Part shown: positions 10,862 through 22,047 of the stretch, one piece after another
Position numbering within the stretch: position 1 is the first letter of the stretch
Layout: every line of letters begins with the position of its first letter
Source: Littorina saxatilis
Lineage: Eukaryota > Mollusca > Gastropoda > Littorinimorpha > Littorinidae
DNA: 64,000 nt
Assembly (NCBI RefSeq): GCF_037325665.1
Contig: NC_090260.1
Coordinates: 47,460,050 to 47,524,049, forward strand
Direction of reading: 5' to 3'
The notes under the pieces: generated by a model
What the model saw: the letters and a program-made list of their open reading frames with translations, nothing else
What the model was told of the DNA's origin: nothing
Database searches by the model: none
Position numbers and translations under genes: made by a program

Positions 10862-11985
10862 ACGTCAGGTAGGCTTTTTGTTTTCTTCACATGCAGCTAA
10901 CAATTTGCATGAACATGTATTGAAAGACCGTTTTTTCTTTCTTTTATATTACAGGCATTAATTACACTATTTTGAATTATATAAACGCAAAACAAATTTC
11001 ACATGCGCACCATACGCATGCCTATAATATGTTTTTAAATACGACTGTATATACTCTGTTGTTTGTATATATATTTTGTAAAGTGTTGTACATGTATATC
11101 AGTGTACTTAGGGATTACCTTTGTCTTTTTTTCCAATATTTTGTGTTCTTTTATTGTGACACATTGATTATGATGTTTTGTTTACTGTGTTGTCTTCTGT
11201 CCTCTTATAGATTGTGCCGTGCTTTCGGATGTTGGGTTTCCTGTTTATTTAACTGTAGCATACATGTGTTTTTCAGATCTGTAAGGTGTGGTATAATTAT
11301 TTACTTGAAGAGCAAACACCTTTTTTAATTCTCTCATTTAGCCTTTTTTCTGTCTTGTAAATTGTGGCATGTTTTGTTTCATACGATTGACATACATGTA
11401 TTATCCGCCTATGTGTTGTCTGGGGCTAATATCATGTGGCACTTCAAGCGGATTTGGGTGAGCGCGCGCGAGCTATTTTTTTTTCTCCTGTGGTATATTA
11501 TATATATATACAAGTTTGTGAGACTTGTATAGGAGGGCCGTGAGGTAAGCTTTTTTGTTTTATTCACATGCAGCTAACAATTTTCATGAACATGTATTGC
11601 CGTAAGATCTTTTTTCTTTCTTATATGTTACTGACATTATCTACACTATTTTGAATTTTATATCACACTATTTTGAATTTTATAATTATATAAACGCAAA
11701 ACAAATTTTACATGCGCACCATCAATGACTTTTACAAGTAGTCCTTGGCATAATATGTATGTAAATACGATATACTCTACTGTTTGTATATATTTCGATA
11801 TACTCTACTGTTTGTATATATTTCGTAAAGTGTTGTATATATATATGTGTATGTACTTGGGGATTACCTTGGTCTTTATCTTTCATTATTTTGTGTTCTT
11901 TTATTGTGGCACATTTAGGATGTTTTGTTTACTGTGTTGTCTTCTGCCGTCTTATATATTGTGCCGTGCTGAAAACACGCATTCT
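10862..11985. repeat. Direct duplication inside the transposon
   Basis: 10862-11225 and 11540-11985 are diverged direct copies, both starting near 'cacatgcagctaacaattt' and including 'ataaacgcaaaacaaattt' and 'tttgttgtttactgtgttgt'-like stretches. Small indels separate them. No protein motif is visible. Confidence 0.75.
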
Positions 11986-12284
11986 GAACAGTGCAGAAAA
12001 CGTTCTCAGTTTTTTAGGCTCGGCTATCTCTCTAGAGCGCGCGAGCTACAGATCTTATCAACACAGCAGCTGCTAACATTAACAGAGCTGAGAGCTGGGC
12101 CACGCTAGCTGCAGACAAAGAAAGAGTCGTCTGTCAGGCGCCACTGTGGATACAATGCTGGGGCGGGGTAGGAGGGAAATGGGAAAGGAAAGGGTAAATA
12201 GGCGGGAGGAGAGTGGTACTGCCGGTTATTTTTAGCTGGTGCCAGCCTGGAGCAGAGAGTACCTCAAATGGAACACAGTGCATT

Positions 12285-12426
12285 GTTCAAAGAAATTTGC
12301 TCAGAAAGGGGATTTGAAGCCCCACATGTTGACACATACAGGAGAAAAGCCTCATGCCTGTCCTCATTGTTCAAAAAAATTTGCTCGGAAAGGGGATTTG
12401 AAGACCCACATGTTGACACATACAAG
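12285..12426 (+). pseudogene. Zinc-finger array remnant right of the transposon
   Basis: Two finger units (KKFAQKGDLKPHMLTH and KKFARKGDLKTHMLTH) resume after the transposon and are cut at 12426 by the next insertion. This is the downstream part of the left zinc-finger gene and matches 54871-55130 in the right copy. Confidence 0.85.
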
Positions 12427-13299
12427 CAGGGTTCGTACAGGTCATGGAAAACCTGGAAAGTCATGGAATTTGATTTTTAATTTTCCAGGCCTGGAAAGTC
12501 ATGGAATTTCAATTCAAGTCATGGAAAGTCATGGAATTTAACAAAAATAAGAAAGAAAAAAAAGTAACCTTTAGCACGCCAGCGGCGATTTTTGTTGCCC
12601 AGCCATTCCCCGATTTGCGTCGCCAGCACAAGGCTTGTTCGTATGACCAACTTCTCGTTCGTATTTGCATACGAGAATAACGGTATTTTTAACGGCACTT
12701 GAGCCAAAGCGAGGCTCACTTCCTTCCGTTATCTCGTCGTGTCGTCTGCGCTGCATTTGAGTCGGTTTCGTCGAAGTTTTCTGCTTTTGTTTTTGCATCG
12801 ATAAAGTACTTTGGCGCTTCGACAAGCAAGACGGAGGATGATGAGTTTGAAACTTTCTTTCGAGTTGTTTCTTGACAACAAAAAGTATGCGGAATTGGAA
12901 CGAATTACAGAGGAAGATCTTCGCAATGAACTGTGTATCGCGGTGAAGAAAATGACAGTTCGTCAAGTCACAGTGACGGTTACGAAACGGAATTTACGAA
13001 AGTGCAGATGGATACAAACAGTGGCTGGTCCAGTTTAGTGAAATGACAGGACCAGCAAACATCATTACCGATAATCTGATTGCGTAGCAAATGCTTGACT
13101 TGCTTGTCGAAGAGACACTGCGTAGAAACTGACTCAAATTCAGGGCAAAGCAAGCCAGTGTTAAAACTGGCAGTGACAAGACGTAAAAAGTTTGCGTGTT
13201 CGGAAATGGTGGATCTAGTCATGGAAAATGTTATTGAGGATCATGGAAAGTCATGGAAAAGTCATGGAATTTTGTTTCTAAAAACCAGTGGGGACCCTG
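12427..13299 (+). mobile_element. hAT-like element with CATGGAAAGT repeats, left copy
   Basis: The ends are cagggttcgtac and (reverse) cagggtccccac. The target tacaag is duplicated at 12421-12426 and 13300-13305, within the zinc-finger linker. Subterminal regions contain many cctggaaagtcatggaa-type repeats on both ends. A short open stretch (MMSLKLSFELFLDNKKYAEL at 12838) is shared with the right copy but is not recognised. CAGGG ends suggest hAT, though the visible duplication is 6 bp rather than 8. Confidence 0.7.
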
Positions 13300-13305
13300 T
13301 ACAAG

Positions 13306-13672
13306 AGAAAAGCCACATGCCAGGAAGCACCGCGAAAGCATTATTTGTCATATTTTATAGATTTACACCATAAATATGTGTCAGTGCAGATTCAGCAGAA
13401 CAAATGTTAATGTCAAAGTCCAACAAAGTATATATCTAAAATAGGTTCTTCTGTATGGAAACTGAAGTAGACGATTGCAGTCTTTATGCAATGATTAATG
13501 ACTCCAAATGAGTTACACATGGCTTGGCTTGCCTCACATTCAAGGATGACAACTCTTCCACAACCTATAACACCCAGACACAGAGTTATCTCCACAATCT
13601 GTCCAATTCATAAAGTGTTTTTCTACATGCGTGTTTAGTACTGCTGATACTGCCTTCACAAAGTATGCATCT
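13306..13672 (+). other. Former 3' part of the zinc-finger locus, non-coding
   Basis: It continues ...agaaaagccacatgccagg, the last linker residues, then unrelated sequence colinear with 56726-57104 of the right copy. No further finger is visible. Confidence 0.55.
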
Positions 13673-16600
13673 GACTAAGTGCCAAAAGGTGCGCACGAAA
13701 AGCGGACAAAGGGGCTAAAAAATAAAAGTTGACAAACAAGACTGATATTGTGATTTTTGCTAAGACAACAGATGTTGGAACCCAATTATATGCACTCAAA
13801 TTATTTCACAAATAACGGGAATTTCGTTCGTTATATTATTCAACATGGCACTGAGACGTAGCATTCAGGTTATCTCGCACGTTTCTGAAGCTAGGGCTTT
13901 GAAACTTGGCACACTACCAAAGTATGGTGACCCCCAGATATGGTACAGATCACATTAGACCACATTGAATTTCAAGGTCACAGCTAGGTTAAATTTTCTT
14001 TCCAAACTGGACAATTGTCGTTGTACGTCTTACATGTTTTAAAGCTAGATCAGTTAGACTTTACATACTTTACATACTTTCAGAATTTCAGAACAAAAGT
14101 GACCACCTGGTTAATCTTTCTAAAATGTCAAGGTCACAGTGGGGTCACATCTGCTTCAAAATTTGGAATAGTGTCAATTCATTCAGCGCGTTTATAGCAC
14201 AAACTTTGAAAATACAGACATTTTTAGTGCATGATGACCTCTCTACGCGATTACAGTTTAGGTTGAAAAGGTCAAGGTCACAGCAGGGTTGCGTTGAGGT
14301 CAAACATAAAGATTTGTCATTGAGGATTTCTCGCATGTTTTTGAAGCTAGGGCTTTGAAACTTGGCACACTTCCAAGGTTTAATGACCCCCTTGTGTGGC
14401 ACAGGTCGCATTAAACCTCATCAAATTCAAAGATCACAGTCAGGTGTAAAGTTGCTTTCCAAATTGGAAAATGTTCGTTGTCTTACATGTTTTAAAGCTA
14501 GAAACATTACACTTTAGCCAACTTGACATACTTTTAGAATGTTGATGACATTTAAAAAGAAAGTGACCTGGTTAATCTTTGTCAATTTCAAGGTCATAGC
14601 GGGGTCAGGTTTGGTTCAAAATTTCGAATATTTTCATTTCGTCAATGCGTTTATAGCACGAGCTGTGAAAATACACACATTTCTAGAGTATGCTGTCCTT
14701 TACACTGTCTAGTCTTTATAAAGTCTTGTTGAAAACGCCAAGCATCAAGGTCACAGCGGGGTCTTGTTGAGGTCAAAAATATAAATGTGTCATTGGGGTT
14801 ATCTCGCATGTTTTTGAAGCTAGGGTGTTGAAACTTGGCACACTACCAAAGTTTGATGACCCCCAGGTATAATGCAAGTCACATCAAACCTCCTCAAATT
14901 TCAAGGCCACAGCAAGATTAAAGTTTCTTTCCAACCTGGACAATTGTCATAGTCTTGCATGTTTTAAAGCTGGATCCATTACATTTTACACACTTTCAGG
15001 ATTTGATACAATCTTTTACAAAAAGTGACCTCCTGGTTAATGTTTGTCAAATTTCACGGTCACAGCAGTGTCCCATCTGGATCAAAATTAGAAAAATTGT
15101 TAAATTCTTCCCACGCGTTTTATAGGGTATGATGTTTTCAACGCATGGTGAAAGTCTGGTTGATAAAGTCAAACGTCAAGGTCACAGCGGGATTGCGTTG
15201 AGGTCCATATATAAATGTGTCATTTTCACTAATGCCTTCTAGTAATACCTCTGAAACGTCAAGGCTTCAAAGGTTTAATGCTGTTAGGTTTATGATAAAA
15301 GTGATGCCAATTTTCATGATACGTGAAGCTTTCAGAGGGGTCAATTTGGAGTCACACAAACAGAGAAAATCTGTATGCGACTCACTTTTTGCCACACGGA
15401 ATATAGATAAGAACCAAATTATCTGTTGTTCTAGCTTACTTGACATTAAAGAAAGTGACGATCTGATCATTGTTGATCCGAACTCAAACCTGTTGTGACC
15501 TAGTAATATAACCAGGATCAACCAGACAAGACTTCGATGTCCAGAAGTAGTCAAACCTCAAAACAGTTGGAAGTATCCAAGATGTAAGCACCATACACTT
15601 TTCAAACAATATGTTTTGCTTTGTTACAAAATATTGACCACACTGTGACCTTGAAACTTAAAACAGATCAACCAGACTTTGGTTTTGGTATGGACAGAAG
15701 TTTAATAAAGTTACATTTTTACATTTTTTACCCAAACCATACCCCTAGGTCGACCAAACTTGGTTCATGTTTGAAGGTCATCGAATCCTATAGAAGCGAA
15801 TGATATGTCATTGCTCTAGCTTTTAAAATCTTCAAGAAATTAATAAATTTTCCATATTTTGATTCGAACATCACTCCGTTGTGACCTTGACATTTCACAA
15901 ACGTCAACCAGACTTTGGTCACGTCAGAAGGGGCATCCAACCCTAGAAATGATTAAAGTGTAAACTCTAGTTTTAAAAATGTTCAAAACATTGATCATTT
16001 TCCATTTTAAGATCCCAAATTGACCCTGTTGTGACCCTAAAATTTGACTTGGGTCAACCAGACTTGGGTCATGTTTGGAAGAGCTCAAGCTCTAGATCTA
16101 CAAAGATACACATGTGTTTAAGTTCTAACCGCAGAAATATAAATACGAGCTAGTGACTATAACGTAGCCACGTTTTGAAGCTTAAAAAGAATCAACTTTC
16201 TGGCCTGCACTCGACCCCAATAGCTGTGACTTTGTAATTTGAGTATTATCACCCATACTGTAGTCACGTGTAAAGGTCATCGATGAAGTTTTAACTCTCT
16301 AGCTTACAATAAATTTGATAATTTCATAACTTCGCATTATTTGTGCTTCAACTTGACCCCGCTGTGACCTTGAAATTTGACGAGAAACATTTGAAGAATC
16401 ATTAAGCAAAGGCGTTGTGCGAAGTGCCAAGGCTATTGCTTTAAAGGCAATGCAGAAAATCATTTGTTATCCTTGTTAAGCCCTACGCGACCGAGTTGTG
16501 ACCTTGAAATTTGACAAGGGTCAATTATACTTCTACCATGCCTGAAGGCTGGCTTTTTAGCACCCAACTTGTGTGAATTTTCAAAGTTCTAGATATACAA

Positions 16601-17525
16601 AATTATTGGTCAATAAATTGATAATTTTCCATTTTGATGATCCCACCTCGACCCTGTTGCGACCTTGAAATATTACAAGACTTTAATTTCCATCTCGGAG
16701 AATTATCAAGCAAATGTGTTATACCAAGCTCAATTTCTCCAGCTTCAAAAGCAATGCCACCCATAGACAACCCAGCTGTGATCATGTCTTGAATTGTACA
16801 AGGGTCAACCAGACTTCCAACATGTCAGAAGGCTATTTAGCCCCGAATATGCGTGAAGATTCAAAGTTCTAGCTTCACAAGTGTCTGAGAAAAAAAATGC
16901 CGTTTTTTACAGGCAGGAGAACCAGTCGTGACCTTGAATTTTGTTGAGGATCGACTTGATCTTCTCCATGTCGAAGGATAATTGATCGATTGCGTTGTAT
17001 GAAGTTTCAAGGTCCTAACTTTAGAAATAAAGCAGAAATGGATAACAGTCTGTTTTTTTAACCCATGAGCTGTGACCTTGAGATTTGACAAGGGTCAACC
17101 AGACTTTCACCGTGTCAAAACGTTATCAAGCCCTGAATGTGTGTAAAGTTTCAAGTTTCTAGCTTACCACAAAATTGTGAAAAGGATTATTTGTTTGTTT
17201 GTTTTTTACCCGTACGAGACCCTGCTGTGACCTTCACATTTGACAAGGATCTTTCTGAACTTCTTTGTGTCGGAGAATCATTGAGCTACGGCGTTTATGA
17301 TATTCGAAGGCTCTCCCTTTAAAAACAACGGAAAAAGGTGATAATTAAAAAAATAATATTGGCCCATACGTGACCTTGAGATTAGACAAAGGTCAAACCA
17401 GACTTCCACCGTGTATGGAGGCTATTAAGCCCAAAAGTGTGTGAACTTTAGGGTTCTTGCTTTGAATAATTCTGAGAAAAAGGTTAATTTCCGTGTGTTT
17501 TTTTTCTCACCAACACGAGACCTAC

Positions 17526-17940
17526 GGGGATATAGCTCAGTTGGTAGCGCGCTGGATTTGTATTCAATTGGCCGCTGTCAGCGTGAGTTCGATCCCAGGT
17601 TCGGCGGAAATTTATTTCACAGAGTCAACTTTGTGTGCAGACTCTTTTCGGTGTCCGAACCTCCCCCCGTGTACACTACATTGGGTGTGCACGTTAAAGA
17701 TCCCACGATTGACAAAAGGGTCTTTCCTGGCAAAATTGCTTAGGCACAGTTAATAATTGTCTACCTATACCCGTGTGACTTGGAATAATAGGCCGTGAAC
17801 GGTAAATATGCGCCGAAATGGCTGCAATCTACTGGCCGTATAAAATTTCATCTCCCACGGCATCACTGCAGAGCGCCTAGAACTGTACCCACGGAATATG
17901 CGCGATATAAGACTCATTGATTGATTGATTGATTGATTGA
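17526..17940 (+). mobile_element. tRNA-derived SINE with (ttga)n tail
   Basis: The head has a pol III A box (tagctcagttggtagcgcg) and B box (gagttcgatcccag), followed by a conserved body ('gtgcacgttaaagatcccac') and the tail gcgcgatataagactcattg then (attg)n. A fragment of the same family is at 30571-30690, inverted. It is inserted in the AAGGTCA-repeat element. Confidence 0.85.
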
Positions 17941-18233
17941 CCTTGCTATGACCTTCAAATTTCTCAAAGATCAACCTGAAAGTTTCCTTGTCGAATGATG
18001 ATTAAGCAAAAGCGTTGTTTGAAGTTTCAAGGTTCTAGCTTCAAAAATCTCTGAACAAATATTTTTCTTCCGTTTTTTTATCTCCATTTGACCCAGCCGT
18101 GACCTTGAAATTTGACAAGGGTCAACAAGACTTTTACCATGCATGGGGGCGATTTAGCCCCAAATGTATGTGAAGTTTCAAGGTTTTAACTTAAAAAAGT
18201 CTCAGAAAATAATATATTTTCTTTTTTGAGAAT

Positions 18234-18860
18234 GTGTTGCACGCAAGACATCACGACAAACGCTCGTGTTTTTATTTTGTTGCTTTAAGGTCGACTTGCG
18301 TACCCGCTCTTTCGCTAATCTCAATTAAAATTCATCTTGGAAGTTCGGTTTTATTACGCTTATAATTAAGAAGATTAAACTAAGACAACAAATAGTTAGT
18401 GTTCCCATTAAACTCGATAAGGTAGTGACATTTTATGTTGAACGCAAGATGGTGTCGCACGCAAGATCTCAAAAGATGTTGACGACATAATTTCAACACT
18501 TGGTAGCGCATTCGTGGTTCGTGATTTCTTCACAAATTTTGAACACAGAATGTGTCACATGGTTCCCTAGATGAAGTAGATCCTTGTACATGTAAGTTTT
18601 GTTTTTAAAAGAAAATAACCGTTAATTACCGAACATTATGTCGCACGCAAGATATGACGACATTTTCAGGTCGTTTTCAAAAATGCTGTTCAAAAGTTCT
18701 GCAGTCTTTGCTGGATTACTTGAAAGACAGCAGTTTGATACACCGTTATCGCTTGACGTGTCGACATCAATTCCAGAGTTTTTGAAAAAGAAATTTAGTA
18801 AATATCTGCGATTGAAAAATGTATGCCGTGATGACGACACATCTTGCGTGCAACACCTTA
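18234..18860. mobile_element. Small inverted-repeat element (gttgcacgcaag ends)
   Basis: The left end gtgttgcacgcaagacat pairs with the right end atcttgcgtgcaacacc. The motif tcgcacgcaagat recurs twice more inside (about 18447 and 18643). A non-autonomous DNA element of unknown family, nested in the larger TIR element. Confidence 0.55.
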
Positions 18861-19334
18861 AAATTCGGTTATCGAAAAAAAAAATTTCTCTCGAGATTTA
18901 GATTGGACGTTTGGTCTCGTCTGTTAAGCGATGTTTCAGGCATTCAATCAAACTAAATGCAATGCATTTGTGCTTCTTGTTATTTTTCTGTGGCATATTC
19001 AAAACACGAGGTATCACGATGTCCGCTTTCAGATGGCCGGTTTTGGCGTTATTTTTGACTTTAAACAAGGATAACTTCAAAACCGTTCAAGTCAGACACA
19101 CGAACTTATGTCCACTATATCTTCGCACATTCATCCACACCCACACCAATTTTCAGCGGACACACGTTTTTAGAAACATTTTTATTTTAAAACAAAAGCC
19201 GTCTTCTGTTCTGTGAGCACCTTTTGGCACTTAGTCATCTCCATTTTTAATTTTTCTTTTTAATCTACACACCATTTTGTAACATTGTATGCATCCCGGC
19301 AATGATGATAATGTTTTTGATGTACGCTGATAAT

Positions 19335-20070
19335 TACACATTAACAGGCTTCCATTTGAAACTTCGAGGTCTTCATCGGGGATTGACGCCCGACAAAAGC
19401 TAATTGAAGCCCGACGGAGGAAGCGACGGAGGGCTTCAATTAGACTTTGGGAGGGCGTCAATCCCCAATGAAGACCGAGAAGTTTCAAATGGAAGCATGT
19501 TAATGTTATTGTAATTCAATCTGACGACGATCTCTTTCCTGCTTTCATGCGGTTGTAAACAGACAGAATTGGTTCTGTTCTGTTCACACACTACTTTCAG
19601 TCCACCTACCTGCAAGGGTCAAGTCCCAAGAAATATGTCTCTGTATTCCTATTGTATCACTCTGCTCCTGTTTTGTTTTCTTTCACACACATTTTCCCTT
19701 CTTTCTTGACGGGTTTCTGGACAGCAAACTCTAAAACAAATTCTTTTCATCACAAAAGCGATCTTTGGAATTGACTGATGTATTCCGGAAGAATTCATGC
19801 ATCAACTTACGTCACGTATTCGACGTCATCACTTCGCATACCTTATGGTCTCGGTATTTCGTTGGCCTTCATATTTCCTACTTGCAAAATGACCCTCAAA
19901 GCTAACCGAGACTAGTTGAGGCTGTATCAATTCGCCTCGCCAGCAGGTTGTTAATGGATTTTTTAGCGAGTGGTTATCGACAATTAATGACCGGTAATTT
20001 TTGATGAGTTTGGGCATTCTGACCAATCACAGGATCTGTTTCATTAAAACGCAAACTTGATTGAATTACA
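19335..20070. mobile_element. Insertion with long hairpin, absent from the right copy
   Basis: The right copy reads directly from gctgataatta to tattttacgctgcc (57885-57906), while here about 735 bp intervene. The first 170 bp fold into a hairpin: 'cttccatttgaaacttcg' and 'gtcttcat..ggggattgac' recur inverted, ending 'tttcaaatggaagc'. An inner pair, attgtaattcaatc and gattgaattacaat, brackets 19509-20068. Confidence 0.6.
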
Positions 20071-20660
20071 ATTATATTTTACGCTGCCTTGTGTTCATTT
20101 GTACTTGTAAAAAATATTTCTGATTTATTTCTGATTTTACTGCTTGCAAATGCTATTCGGTTTCAATTCACTTTTTGTCCTGCCTTTCTATGAAATTCTT
20201 GTGGTCCGAACGAAAACGGGTGGTGGTTTTTTTTGTTGGGGGGGGGGGGGGGGGTGGGTAAAAACAGGTGACTGGTTTGTGTCGTGTGTGGTATGTAGAC
20301 CAGGTCAGGGGTCAAGGTTAGGTCATATCGCGTGAAGGATTGTGGTATAGATACAGTTATCACCGAGCTGCAGTTCGCCGATTCGGAGAAGACGATTTCA
20401 CATTGTTCGGTTTCGTAGCTCCAGAAAAATAGATAAAGAAGATACCAAAGGAGATTTCCTACAGGTTAATCTGCACAGCGTGTTTCCAGTGTCTGCGCGA
20501 GGAAGCGCTGTCGAAAGCGCAGTGTTGATCTGGCCATCTGGCAGTCGTGTCCCCGTAAGTAGGCTACAGACAGACAGATCTAGATCTAGTGTCTCGCACT
20601 CTTGCACCGTGTCACCTATGCTTACTGTGTGTGTGTACGTGTGACAGAGTGTTTGTGTTA
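20071..20660. other. Non-coding stretch with poly-G tract
   Basis: It contains a G run (about 20238-20255) and a palindromic agatctagatct at about 20577. The first 140 bp match the right copy near 57900-58010 and 58860-58890. No gene is seen. Confidence 0.4.
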
Positions 20661-20671
20661 CTGTTTGTCGA

Positions 20672-20829
20672 TTTCTCACGTGAGTCTTGAAGGCTTCGCC
20701 TCTTGTTAAGACCTTGTTTTCTCAGATGTTCTGTTCATAACCTCTGTAAATGTACCAATTTAAGACTCGCCCCTTTTTAAGACCTGATTTTCTCAGATTT
20801 TTTGAGGTCTTAAAAGGGGGGTTCCACTG
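20672..20829. mobile_element. Right end of a TA-flanked MITE (ccactg terminus)
   Basis: It ends ggggttccactg followed by ta and matches the complete element at 60878-61848. The left terminus is missing here. Confidence 0.6.
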
Positions 20830-21390
20830 TAGACTTCCTCTTGTCATTTCTCTGAAGAAAGAAAAAATTGCAATAAAAAGATTTAAAAAAAAAGGTTTTG
20901 TATACTTGGAGGAGACTAATATTCAATTATTTTTTCCCTGAATGACGTTTTCAGTCTGCTGTTTTGGGAGGGCCGCGAATTCTGATTGTCTCACAGTTTT
21001 GCCTTCTAGTCTTTTGAAATAATTTTGTGTTAATAAATCAGTAATTTTGCACAATATAAGTTTAGATTTGGATAATATACATTTTCCTCATGACTTCTAC
21101 TATTGGTGATCATTGTTTCTTTGTGAGGCCATATCATTATTTTCTGCAGAGGTGGGCAGGAAAAGTGAATTTTGTTCTGCTTTTTGGTATTATGCACATG
21201 TCCTTTCACTAATAGCTGACCTTTTTTTGTGATGCCTTGTTTTTTTTTTAACTGTCCATGCTGCCTGGCAACCCTGAATGTTTGACTTGTTTGTAAAACC
21301 TAGTGTTTTTTTTTAATGAACTCGGATGCATACTGATGTTGTGCTTGAAATAAAAATGCTAGAACATAAATCATTTTTGTCTGCAACATT

Positions 21391-21391
21391 T

Positions 21392-21477
<86 letters not shown>
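21391..21477. repeat. (GT)n microsatellite with GA-rich flank
   Basis: About 43 GT units, followed to about 21800 by gagaca/gacagaga-rich sequence. In the right copy (about 62975) only a few GT units are present. Confidence 0.95.
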
Positions 21478-21483
<6 letters not shown>

Positions 21484-22047
21484 ATAGAGCGAGCGAGAGA
21501 AAGAAAGAGAGAAGAGGAGTGTGTGTGTGACTGACAGAGAAAGACACAGACAGAGATAGACATGCAGAAGACAGAGACAGACAGACAGAGAGATACAGAG
21601 ACAGAGACAGACAGAGAGATACAGAGAAATACACAGAGAGAGATAGAGCTTGACATGAGGACGGAGAAAAGCAGACAGAGCGAGACGGACAGAGGAAGGC
21701 AGAGAGAGGTTCCAGGAGACGGACAGAGGAAGGCAGAGAGAGTTTCCAGGAGACAGAGAGAATGAGATTGACCCCGACCAAAGAGAGAAAGCGATCATGA
21801 CGTCAGTGAAGAGTGACCTCCCTTGAGCACACTTTCAAAAAAAGGGGGCGTCATACCCAGCAGACAAGAGTTAAAAATCAGTGCTCAAGTATTCACTGCA
21901 ATGTCTTGATTGCTTTCCTCAACTGCCCAGCCGTGTGCTTGCAAGGGGCGCAACTCTGCCACAACAAAAAAGCAAGTTATTTTGCAACATTGTATTTTCA
22001 CATGCACCACAAACAAACACACAAAAAACACGTCTTTCAACTTTCTT

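Larger units (their letters stand above)
8419..12280 (+). mobile_element. CACTA/Chapaev-like DNA transposon with RAG1-N-like ORF
   Basis: A 3.86-kb insertion in the zinc-finger array. The ends are CAC...GTG (left cacactatttcac, right ggaacacagtg) and the target catt is duplicated at 8415-8418 and 12281-12284. The right gene copy is uninterrupted at this point. CAC termini with a 4-bp duplication fit the Chapaev branch of the CACTA group. It carries two plus-strand coding remnants (9231-9770 and about 9750-10263), a long TG microsatellite and an internal direct repeat. A deleted relative lies at 30715-31384, sharing sequence with 8610-9010 and 12020-12280. The catalytic aspartates of the transposase are not present, so this copy looks internally deleted and non-autonomous. 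Confidence 0.72.
13673..19236. mobile_element. 5.6-kb TIR element filled with degenerate AAGGTCA repeats
   Basis: Terminal inverted repeats gactaagtgccaaaaggtgc are exact over 20 bp at both ends, and the target atct is duplicated (13669-13672, 19237-19240). The right copy of the locus shows the unfilled site (atgcatctccattttt at about 57097). No transposase is visible. Inside, about 13880-15200 holds three units of about 465 bp ('gctagggctttgaaacttgg') and about 15500-18200 holds a dozen degenerate units of about 150 bp ('tgacaagggtcaaccagact'). A SINE (17526-17940) and a smaller inverted-repeat element (18234-18860) are nested inside. The superfamily is unknown. Confidence 0.72.

Noticed and set aside
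17526-17600. tRNA gene
   Set aside because: A and B boxes are present, but the sequence continues into a SINE body and tail and the cloverleaf is poor. The same applies to 41885-41950, 42350-42418, 53115-53190 and 58730-58802.
21313-21798. Ser/Leu- and His/Thr-rich open frames of up to 161 codons
   Set aside because: Translations of GT and GAGACA simple sequence; the right copy lacks most of it.
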